64,000 nucleotides of DNA from NCBI GenBank assembly GCA_964598885.1, contig CAZRES010000001.1:1-64000 (forward strand), read 5' to 3'. The notes beneath the pieces were generated by a model. That model was given only the letters and a program-made list of their open reading frames with translations, made no database searches and was not told where the DNA came from. This document shows positions 43,272 to 50,273 of the stretch, in pieces. The position numbers and the translations under genes are program-made. The stretch comes from SURF-33 sp964598885. Lineage in GTDB: Bacteria > Desulfobacterota > Desulfobacteria > Desulfobacterales > Desulfosalsimonadaceae. Numbering within the stretch: the first letter of the stretch is position 1; each line of letters opens with the position of its first letter.

Positions 43272-43666
43272 GCCGATCCTGTTCGCGAAGAAACCGCTTT
43301 TTGAATAATTTGAGTTAATCCATCAATATCATAAGGTTTGGAAAGGTAGTCAAAAGCACCGTGGGCAAAGCCTTCTTCCGCGGCGGAATGCGAGCCGTGA
43401 CCTGTCAGCATGATCACCGGCAGATTCGGCGCTTTTTGCTTCAACATTTTTAACACCTCAATACCATCCATATCTTCCATTTTCAGATCAAGGACAACCA
43501 CATCGAAGGCCTGTTCCGCCACCAGGGCAATGGCCTGACGGCCCCCATTGGCGGTGGTTGTGTCAATATTCCGGCGGCCCAGCCGTTTGACCATTACCGA
43601 CGTGAAATCAATTTCGTCGTCGATCAGCAACAACCGGATTTTCGGGTCAGATGCATTGGGCATCAT
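43268..43666 (-). CDS. Single-domain response regulator
   Basis: 132 residues. LLLIDDEIDFTSVMVKRLG opens the receiver, DVVVLDLKMEDMDGIEVL carries the phospho-Asp (with Glu where Pro is usual), then MLTGHGSHSAAEEG and DYLSKPYDID. It overlaps the regulators on both sides by 4 bases. Its switch region (HSAAEEGFAHGAF) differs from its neighbours, which suggests different partners. Confidence 0.88.
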   Translation of the reverse strand: MMPNASDPKIRLLLIDDEIDFTSVMVKRLGRRNIDTTTANGGRQAIALVAEQAFDVVVLDLKMEDMDGIEVLKMLKQKAPNLPVIMLTGHGSHSAAEEGFAHGAFDYLSKPYDIDGLTQIIQKAVSSRTGSA

Positions 43667-44121
43667 TTCTCCTCCTGTGCAAAACCGTTGGTGATTTCCC
43701 TCATGCGCGCTTCGATAATTTTTTGTTCATGCCAACGTTTTTTTTCCGCCGCTTCCTTCACTTTGGCGATCAGAGACCCCATGTCGCAAGGTTTCAGCAG
43801 AAAATCATAAGCGCCCTGCTTCATCCCATCAATGGCGGATGCCACAGTTGCATTGCCGCTCAGCATGACCACCTCGACCAGCGGGTGTTTGCGTTTGATT
43901 TCCATCAGTGTTTCGACACCATCCATGCCCGGCATCATAACATCCAAAATGACCACCTCGATTTGCCCCCCGTCTTCAGCAAGGGCATCCAATGCGGCCA
44001 AGCCGGAATCAGCCGTTTGAACGTTGAAATTTCTTTTGGAGAGCCGCTTGCGCATGGTATCCAGAAAAGCTGTTTCATCGTCTACCAATAGCAGGTTGGC
44101 AATCGATATGTGTTTTTCCAC
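43663..44121 (-). CDS. Single-domain response regulator, first gene of the sigma-54 operon
   Basis: 152 residues starting with GTG at 44121, preceded by AAGGAT. The receiver is complete: LLLVDDETAFLDTM, EVVILDVMMPGMDGVETL, MLSGNATVASAIDGM and DFLLKPCDMG. A charged helical tail of about 25 residues follows. It lies about 65 bases downstream of the expected start site of the sigma-54 promoter at 44198-44213. Closely similar to the regulator at 52603-53028. Confidence 0.88.
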   Translation of the reverse strand: MEKHISIANLLLVDDETAFLDTMRKRLSKRNFNVQTADSGLAALDALAEDGGQIEVVILDVMMPGMDGVETLMEIKRKHPLVEVVMLSGNATVASAIDGMKQGAYDFLLKPCDMGSLIAKVKEAAEKKRWHEQKIIEARMREITNGFAQEEK

Positions 44122-44197
44122 CGTTATTTATCCTTAACTTAATTTTGATCCGGTTTAGCCATCCGTTCGGTTTTGGATGACAATGGTTAATCAGTTT

Positions 44198-44213
44198 TGC
44201 AAATACCGGGCCA
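44198..44213 (-). promoter_or_regulatory. Sigma-54 (RpoN) promoter
   Basis: On the minus strand TGGCCCG-GTAT-TTGCA, one mismatch from the consensus TGGCACG-N4-TTGCW, with GG and GC at the required 10-base spacing. The -12 GC is at 44199-44200, so the start site is near 44187. It serves the operon of three regulators, the TauE/SafE permease, its membrane partner and perhaps the PEP-synthase-like gene. The NtrC-type activator gene ends 171 bases upstream. Confidence 0.75.
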
Positions 44214-44234
44214 TAAATCAACCATGCAGTTCAC

Positions 44235-44274
44235 AATAAGTTATCTGGAATAAGTTAAGATTGTTAAGCACAAT
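44235..44274. repeat. Possible activator-binding region upstream of the sigma-54 promoter
   Basis: A direct repeat AATAAGTTA at 44235-44243 and 44249-44257, and an inverted repeat ATTGT-TAAGC-ACAAT at 44260-44274. They lie 22-76 bases upstream of the -24 element. Enhancer-type activators usually bind paired inverted repeats 80-200 bases upstream of the start, so the position is plausible for the palindrome. Confidence 0.4.
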
Positions 44275-44383
44275 ACAGGCAGGGGGGCATGAATGGATAG
44301 CCGTTAAAACAGGGGGAAATCGACCGGGGAAAAATATCCCGCTGGGGCGAAACTCCCCGTCTCACTCCGCACTAAGGCCGCGA

Positions 44384-45709
44384 TTATTTTTTCATTTTTT
44401 GGCGTAAGGTTTTACGGTCAATTCCGAGAATCGCGGCGGCCCGGGTGATATTGGCTTTCGTCAGTCGGAGAACGGCCTGGATATGTTCCGCTTCGACTGC
44501 GGCCAATGTCCTGAGTGGAGGAGGGTTGTGTGGTATTGCTGGAAGCCGCATGACGGACGGCAGGTCGCCGACATCGAGTATGGCCTGGTCTGTAATGATC
44601 ATCAACCGTTGGATCAGGTTTTCCAGTTCGCGCACATTCCCCGGCCAACGATAATTTTTCAGGGCTTCAAGGGCCTTGTCGGTGAATTCAGGCGGATCCC
44701 GCTGCATTTCCCGCACAAAGCGCTGCAGAAAAAAGCGCGCCAAGGGCAAAATATCTTCGGGCCGCTCCCGCAGCGGCGGCACCATGATTTCAATGACCAT
44801 CAGCCGGTAATAGAGATCTTCACGGAACAGATTTTTTTCCACCATGGGCATGAGATCTTTATTGGTGGCGGCGATGATGCGAATATCGATTTTTTTGACC
44901 TGACTGGAACCGATTACCTGAATTTCCTTGTTCTGGAGTACGCGCAGCAGTTTTCCCTGCATTCCCGCGCTCGCATCCCCGATTTCATCCAGAAACAGAG
45001 TGCCGCGGTCGGCGATTTGGAAAAAACCGGATCGGGTTTCCCTGGCATCGGTAAACGCTCCGCGCACATGCCCGAAAAGTTCACTTTCCAACAGGGTTTC
45101 CGGTATGGCAGTGCAATTGACCGGGACAAAGGGATGGGATGCCCGCGCACTGGCGTAATGGATGGCCCGGGCCACCAGTTCCTTGCCCGTACCGCTTTCG
45201 CCCTGAATCACCACGTTGGCGTTGTAGGCGGCTGCTTTTTCGATATTTTCGATCACCCGGGCCATACCCTCAGAAATGCCGATGATTCCATAAGTATTAC
45301 GAATGGTTTCTTCTTGTATCTGACGCCGGCGCAAAATTTTTTCTTTCATGCGATCGACGGCGGCGATCATGGCATCGCTTTTCAGTGGTTTCACAAGATA
45401 ATCGTATGCGCCTTCCCGGATGACCTGAATGGCCGAATCGATGCAGGGATCAGAGGTGATGGTCAGAATTTCCAGTTCGCGGAAGTTGTTTCGCAGGTAT
45501 TTAATAAAATCAATCCCTTTAATATCGCGAAGATCAGTTGCGAAGATGATGATATCGATCTTGCCGAATTCCAGCAGGCGAATGGCTTCCCCGGCATTTT
45601 GGGCAATATGCACCTGAAAACCGGGCAATTCAAGAACGCGGGAGATGCGATCAAGGGATTCTAGATGATGGTCCACGGCAAGAATTCGAATCAATTGCCT
45701 ATTTTTCAT
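44384..45709 (-). CDS. Sigma-54-dependent NtrC-type activator with degenerate receiver
   Basis: 441 residues. The N-terminal receiver is altered: ILAVDHHLESLD replaces the acidic DDE pocket, and IDIIIFATDLRDIKG places Ala57 where the phospho-Asp should be, although the Lys of YDYLVKP is kept. The AAA+ domain (about 140-375) is intact: GESGTGKELVARAIHY (Walker A), a GAFTDA loop (usual GAFTGA) that contacts sigma-54, GTLFLDEIGD (Walker B) and the Arg finger region FREDLYYRL. The Fis-type helix-turn-helix is NITRAAAILGIDRKTLRQKM. It overlaps the upstream regulator by 11 bases. Probably controlled by something other than its own phosphorylation. Confidence 0.9.
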   Translation of the reverse strand: MKNRQLIRILAVDHHLESLDRISRVLELPGFQVHIAQNAGEAIRLLEFGKIDIIIFATDLRDIKGIDFIKYLRNNFRELEILTITSDPCIDSAIQVIREGAYDYLVKPLKSDAMIAAVDRMKEKILRRRQIQEETIRNTYGIIGISEGMARVIENIEKAAAYNANVVIQGESGTGKELVARAIHYASARASHPFVPVNCTAIPETLLESELFGHVRGAFTDARETRSGFFQIADRGTLFLDEIGDASAGMQGKLLRVLQNKEIQVIGSSQVKKIDIRIIAATNKDLMPMVEKNLFREDLYYRLMVIEIMVPPLRERPEDILPLARFFLQRFVREMQRDPPEFTDKALEALKNYRWPGNVRELENLIQRLMIITDQAILDVGDLPSVMRLPAIPHNPPPLRTLAAVEAEHIQAVLRLTKANITRAAAILGIDRKTLRQKMKK

Positions 45710-46115
45710 CCTTACCGGCCGCTGTGTTAAGCTGACGTTCCACTATGATCATTTTGCGGGCCTGGGCTTTTTTGATCTTTTCCAGCAGGATTTCAATATC
45801 CGCGGGTTTTTCAATAAAGTCCGCAGCTCCGAGGCGCATGGCCTCCATCCCCTTTTCGATGGTGCCGTGTCCGGTCAATAAAATGATTTGCAATTCCGGT
45901 TGCTTGATTTTGACGGTTTTGAGCAGTTCAATCCCGTCCATTTCCGGCATCATCAAATCCAGCACCATCACGTCAAAGGATTCAACCATTATCATTTTCA
46001 AGGCATCTCTGGCCGACGTGGTGGCCTGGACCGCCATGTCGCGAATGGTCATCCGTTCTTCAAGGGTCGTCAAAAAGTCCTTTTCATCGTCAACCAAAAG
46101 CACTTTGATGGTCAT
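45699..46115 (-). CDS. Single-domain response regulator
   Basis: 138 residues: VLLVDDEKDFLTTLEERM, DVMVLDLMMPEMDGIELL, LLTGHGTIEKGMEAM, DFIEKPADIE and a basic amphipathic tail. The complete receiver is encoded directly before, and overlapping, the NtrC-type activator whose own receiver is degenerate. It is therefore a good candidate to supply the missing phospho-signal by protein contact; that is inference. Confidence 0.88.
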   Translation of the reverse strand: MTIKVLLVDDEKDFLTTLEERMTIRDMAVQATTSARDALKMIMVESFDVMVLDLMMPEMDGIELLKTVKIKQPELQIILLTGHGTIEKGMEAMRLGAADFIEKPADIEILLEKIKKAQARKMIIVERQLNTAAGKDEK

Positions 46116-46171
46116 GGTTTTGGGCTCCTTTGCTAAGGCTGCCGGTTACGGCATTCAGACCGCGGGCGCAT

Positions 46172-46831
46172 TTAATCCGGGCCCGCCGGTATGGTCAATA
46201 CAACAGCCCGCGGTTTTTCATTAATCCGGATTGCGGCCCCGAGATCAAAAAGCAGTGCGGTCATCGTATCCGAGAGGAAATCACCGCCGACAGAAAGGTC
46301 CTTATCCTGCAAGGATACCTGAATACGCTCCGTGTTGCCATCCGCGTCAACCCGGATCTCGACCGACTTGTTTTCACCACAGGAATCGATGCCCGCCCGC
46401 AGGCAGTGCCAGATGACTAATTGGAGTGGAAAAGGGTGCGTTCGCACCGGACGGCCTTTTTCCGCAGGATGGTAATGCAGGGTCACGTCTTGTTTGGCTG
46501 CCATGCGTTTGGCCAGATCGACGATCAGCCCGGTCAGATCGGAGATGTCCACCTCGGCCGTCGGTTCATCCACGCTGTGGGCAAACCGGTTCATGTTCCG
46601 GATAATCTCATCGCCCCGCTGGATCTGTCGTTTCAGGTCATCCGCCAGGCCGGATATGCGGGCCGCGTCCAAGGGATGTCCCTTTTTGGCCATGGCGGTG
46701 AAATCTTCCAGCAGGCCGGCTTTTTCATTAATAATGGCCATTACGTTTTTAATTTCATGGGAGACCGAGGATACGACCTGGCCGAAAAATTGTAAATTTT
46801 CTTGTTCGGGTTGGGCGGCGCTGGGTTTCAT
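46172..46831 (-). CDS. Soluble histidine kinase-like protein with dead ATPase domain
   Basis: 219 residues, no sensor or membrane part. The phospho-acceptor helix is intact (VSSVSHEIKNVMAIINEKAG, His in SHEIKN). The region that should bind ATP is eroded: WHCLRAGIDSC replaces the Asn-containing N box, DKDLSV stands where the DxGxG box belongs, and no GxGLGL lid is present. It looks like a dimerisation/phosphotransfer module derived from a kinase, i.e. a relay between the true kinases and the regulators. Its start overlaps the stop of the preceding regulator by 4 bases. Confidence 0.78.
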   Translation of the reverse strand: MKPSAAQPEQENLQFFGQVVSSVSHEIKNVMAIINEKAGLLEDFTAMAKKGHPLDAARISGLADDLKRQIQRGDEIIRNMNRFAHSVDEPTAEVDISDLTGLIVDLAKRMAAKQDVTLHYHPAEKGRPVRTHPFPLQLVIWHCLRAGIDSCGENKSVEIRVDADGNTERIQVSLQDKDLSVGGDFLSDTMTALLFDLGAAIRINEKPRAVVLTIPAGPD

Positions 46832-47217
46832 GGGTTTTCATCCCCCCGACTGCGGTTGAGGATTGATTTTATCCGGCTGATCAGGACATCGATATCAATT
46901 GGTTTGACCAGATAGAATTCTTCGCCGATCTGCCGGGTGATCTCCTTGAAATCCTCCTCGGAACCGTATCCGGTCAGAAAGATAAATTGCATGGCCGGAT
47001 ATTGTTGCTGCAATTTTTCTTTCAGAGCCAGTCCTCCTACTTTGGGCATTTTCAGATCCAGAACCGCCACATCGAATTCCTGAGCCTGGGCTTTTTGCAT
47101 GGCTTCGGCGCCGGTTTCAGCCCATTGGGCGTCAAATCCGCGCATGTTGAGTCGCTCCGCAAGGGTGGAGATCAATTCCACCTCATCGTCAACAAGCAAT
47201 GTTCGGATCGGTTTCAT
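46828..47217 (-). CDS. Single-domain response regulator
   Basis: 129 residues from the ATG at 47217, which has AAAGGAG upstream; an in-frame codon at 47232 would overlap the kinase stop and lacks such a site. The receiver has TLLVDDEVELISTLAERL, FDVAVLDLKMPKVGGLAL (Gly instead of the usual Asp before the Gly), FLTGYGSEEDF and YLVKPIDIDV. It is placed between the Cache kinase and the dead-ATPase kinase-like gene. Confidence 0.86.
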   Translation of the reverse strand: MKPIRTLLVDDEVELISTLAERLNMRGFDAQWAETGAEAMQKAQAQEFDVAVLDLKMPKVGGLALKEKLQQQYPAMQFIFLTGYGSEEDFKEITRQIGEEFYLVKPIDIDVLISRIKSILNRSRGDENP

Positions 47218-47228
47218 GAACGCTCCTT

Positions 47229-48977
47229 TCAAACAACTCCTGAGGTCTTTTTGCTGGACTGCACCGGTTCATGAGGCATTTTTCGGGGCAGGATGACCGT
47301 AAATTCCGTTCCCTTGCCTATCTGGCTTTCCACCTTGAGTCGCCCCCCGACTTCCTGCACCAGATTGAAGGTAATGGATAGTCCGAGACCGGTTCCGCCC
47401 TTGCCGGCTCTGGTAGAGAAAAAGGGTTCGAAAATACGATTGAGATCCTCCTGGGGGATGCCGCATCCGGTATCTTTGAACTGGATGGCAACTTCATCTG
47501 CGTTGATATTTCTTACGATGATATCAATGCGCCCTCCGTCGTCCACCGCTGCAAAGGCATTGTTGATGATATTAACGAAGACTTGCTGCAGCTTGCCTAA
47601 ATCGCTCATGATCGTTCCGATATTCTCTGGAGCGTCAAGATGAAGACTGATGCTGCGGTGAGAGGCTTCCCGAAGATAAAATTCCAACCCCCCCTCAAGA
47701 ACTTCGCGCAAATTGATTTCAACCACCGCGGACTCGAATTTGCCGGCAAAGGTAAGCAGCCGTTTGGTGATCTTTCCGGCCCGCTTGACGGACCCTATAA
47801 TGGTATCAACAATGCCGATCAGTTTTTTATCCCGGTGGTATTCTTCTTTGATAAGAAACAGATCTTTTAAGAGCCCCGCCTTTTCATTGATGATGGCCAG
47901 GGGATTGTTGATTTCATGGGCCACGCTGGCCGCCAGACGCCCGATGGATGCCATCTTGTTGGCATATTCCACCTGGTGCAGTGATTTGATCCGCCGCTGA
48001 TCCGCGGATTTGATTTTCTGGATCATGAAGCTTGCGGTCCAGAAAATGACGGTTAAAATCACTGTAATGCTTCCAATCAGGAAGACGATAAGCTGCATCC
48101 GGCTCTTGAGCCATGGCTTCATCATTTCCGCCTGGTCCTTGATAATCATCAGGATAAAGGGCGTATTTTCGATGAAACGATAGCCAACCACCATATCGCG
48201 GCCTGCGATGCGCTGCACATAGACTTCGGCCTGGTCCGAAGGCGCTGGGATGTCAAAGGGAATTTTTTCAAGCACCCCGCCATAATAGATCGAAGGGGTC
48301 TGCAGGACACCCGCATGGTTGATCAGAAATGCGTTGCCTTTTCCTTCCAGATCCATTTTGGCCAGCAGGACTTCAAACAGCGCGCTGCCAAGGGCTGATC
48401 GCAGGACAAAAATCGAGCCATTAGACATCTTACGGCTGACCGCGATGACAAAATGCGGCTCATTGCGATATCCCAAAAACGTTTCGCTGATATGTTCGCC
48501 ATGTTCCAGCACCCGATGGAACCATGCCTGGTCACGATAGTTTTTGCCTTGCAGGGAATACGGTCCCACATAATTGACCTGATGGCCGGATTCATCGATA
48601 AGCCCCAGGTCCATAAACCCGCCCCCGAAACTTTTTTGCAGATTGCTTAAGATCGCGGCCAGACGCTCCGGATCGGCAAGCACCGCGGGCGAATTGTCAT
48701 GGACAATAAAGTTCAGGGCGGATTTACGTTCGGTCAGAAAGAATGCGATCCCCCGGTGGGTGTTGGAAAGGACCCGTGTGGTACGGGACATGAATTCCGA
48801 TTCAATGGCGTGCCGGGTGACCTGATAATCGACAATGGTTATAAAAATAAGAGGAATCAGCGCTACGCAACCCGTGAGCAGCACCACGGTTTGCCATATC
48901 CGCCGGTAGTTCATGAGATGTTTTTGGTGTAACGGCGGATAATCATAAGGGTTTTTGGCAGAAATATCAGTTTCCAT
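47229..48977 (-). CDS. Membrane Cache-domain sensor histidine kinase
   Basis: 582 residues from the ATG at 48977; a start at 49022 would overlap the preceding gene by 32 bases, and neither has a strong ribosome-binding site. First helix about 30-52, then a double Cache-type periplasmic domain (FMDLGLIDESGHQVNYVGPY, WFHRVLEHGEHISETFLGYR), second helix about 305, the phospho-acceptor SVAHEINNPLAIINEKAG, and the ATPase domain with FKDTGCGIP and GKGGTGLGLSITF. It is clearly a paralogue of the kinase at 53000-54853. Cache domains bind small extracellular ligands, often carboxylates. Confidence 0.88.
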   Translation of the reverse strand: METDISAKNPYDYPPLHQKHLMNYRRIWQTVVLLTGCVALIPLIFITIVDYQVTRHAIESEFMSRTTRVLSNTHRGIAFFLTERKSALNFIVHDNSPAVLADPERLAAILSNLQKSFGGGFMDLGLIDESGHQVNYVGPYSLQGKNYRDQAWFHRVLEHGEHISETFLGYRNEPHFVIAVSRKMSNGSIFVLRSALGSALFEVLLAKMDLEGKGNAFLINHAGVLQTPSIYYGGVLEKIPFDIPAPSDQAEVYVQRIAGRDMVVGYRFIENTPFILMIIKDQAEMMKPWLKSRMQLIVFLIGSITVILTVIFWTASFMIQKIKSADQRRIKSLHQVEYANKMASIGRLAASVAHEINNPLAIINEKAGLLKDLFLIKEEYHRDKKLIGIVDTIIGSVKRAGKITKRLLTFAGKFESAVVEINLREVLEGGLEFYLREASHRSISLHLDAPENIGTIMSDLGKLQQVFVNIINNAFAAVDDGGRIDIIVRNINADEVAIQFKDTGCGIPQEDLNRIFEPFFSTRAGKGGTGLGLSITFNLVQEVGGRLKVESQIGKGTEFTVILPRKMPHEPVQSSKKTSGVV

Positions 48978-48990
48978 ATTAATTTTCAAC

Positions 48991-50211
48991 TTAGCGATTT
49001 TGTCGGCTGACGATGCCTTCATTGGCCTTTTTGATGGTGGCGGTCAATTCATCAATGTTGACTGGTTTCTGGAGATAGGCGAAGGCGCCCAATTGCATGC
49101 AGGTTTCCCGGTCGGCTTTGGAGCCGTGGCCGGTTAAAATGATCACCGCAATGTTTGGGTTGGTTTTTTTGACCTGACGCAATACTTCGATGCCGTCGAT
49201 GCCGGGCATTTGAAGATCCAGAATCATCACCTCTGGCTCGTCTTCCCGGATGAGTGAAAGGGCGGATTCCCCGTCATAGGCCACCGCCGATCCCATATCA
49301 CGGATCAGAAGTCGTTCGGAAAGCGTTTGCACGAATTCGCGTTCATCATCCACCAGCAGCAAACGGGTGGGCATTTCAAATTTGCTTTTACGGTAGATAT
49401 CGGCCTGATAATACTCCGGTCCCACTTTCGTTTCCACCGCTTTTACTCCGGAAACGCTCTTCACAAGTTCTTTCAGTTCGTCTTCAAGCCGGCTTAACAA
49501 AAGCACCGGTTTATTAATAGTCAAGGTAACCACGCCTCCGGCCGCATTCACTCCCACCTGATGTCCTTCGTTGGCTAAAAGAACTTCCACGCTTGCAGCT
49601 AGTTTGAAATCGTCTAAAGCAACGGTGGATGAGGGACTCACTTGAATAACATCTTTGCCGAGATTGCTTACAATAAGGTTAACCACGTCGTCTGCGTTCA
49701 TTTTATCCGTGGGAGCTACAATATCATACAAGGCTGCGTCCCAGGGATCCTTGACGCCGTGCAGGGTGTTGACCCAGAGGGCCCGGGCTTCATCCTGCTG
49801 CCGGATGAAGCGGTGGGCCTCGGTTTCGTTTATTTTCAGGTTTTGTTGAGCCAATGCAACCCGGGCCTGGATGTCAGCGATCAGGCAAACGCGCAGCACA
49901 TGGGTGATTTCCTTGGGGATCAGGTGGCTGGAAAAACCGGATATTACCAAATTGTCCCGGGGCAGCATTTCAGCCAGAGCCAATTTCAGATAGGCGATCG
50001 AACGCTCGCGTTCATGGGTGAATTTGTTGAAAACAGAGACCTTGGAAGAAAACGCCTTTTCGATTTTGGTTTCAGAAAGTTCAGAAAGACGGCTGGCAGC
50101 GGAAACCACATCGCCATCGCTGACCAGCGCATAGCCGGTACGTTCACTGATCAGGGCAGGCAGGGTTTCATTCTTGCAATATACTCCGCTGAAAATACTA
50201 AGTAAAGGCAT
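48991..50211 (-). CDS. Fusion: cytidylate-kinase-like domain, BON domain, receiver
   Basis: 406 residues in three parts. Residues 1 to about 195 resemble the cytidylate-kinase-2 fold (compare 14630-15277), but the P-loop region reads LLSIFSGVYCKNETLPALIS with no Gly-rich loop, so catalysis is doubtful. Residues about 200-270 form a BON-like domain (LLANEGHQVGVNAAGGVVTL, SVSGVKAVETKVG). Residues 281-400 are a complete receiver (RLLLVDDEREFVQTL, VMILDLQMPGIDGIEVL, ILTGHGSKADRE, YLQKPVNID). It lies 62 bases after the SulP gene and 13 bases before the kinase, so it probably joins transporter state to the relay. Confidence 0.78.
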   Translation of the reverse strand: MPLLSIFSGVYCKNETLPALISERTGYALVSDGDVVSAASRLSELSETKIEKAFSSKVSVFNKFTHERERSIAYLKLALAEMLPRDNLVISGFSSHLIPKEITHVLRVCLIADIQARVALAQQNLKINETEAHRFIRQQDEARALWVNTLHGVKDPWDAALYDIVAPTDKMNADDVVNLIVSNLGKDVIQVSPSSTVALDDFKLAASVEVLLANEGHQVGVNAAGGVVTLTINKPVLLLSRLEDELKELVKSVSGVKAVETKVGPEYYQADIYRKSKFEMPTRLLLVDDEREFVQTLSERLLIRDMGSAVAYDGESALSLIREDEPEVMILDLQMPGIDGIEVLRQVKKTNPNIAVIILTGHGSKADRETCMQLGAFAYLQKPVNIDELTATIKKANEGIVSRQNR

Positions 50212-50273
50212 GTCAACCCCCGTTTTCTAAATTTGCGGCATTGAATCGGGTCATGTGTTCCGCATTCAGCGCT

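Noticed and set aside
44483..45664. Open frame of almost 400 codons opposite the NtrC-type gene
   Set aside because: Same reasoning: the opposite strand encodes a full AAA+ activator, and this frame has biased Phe/His/Gln content without domains.
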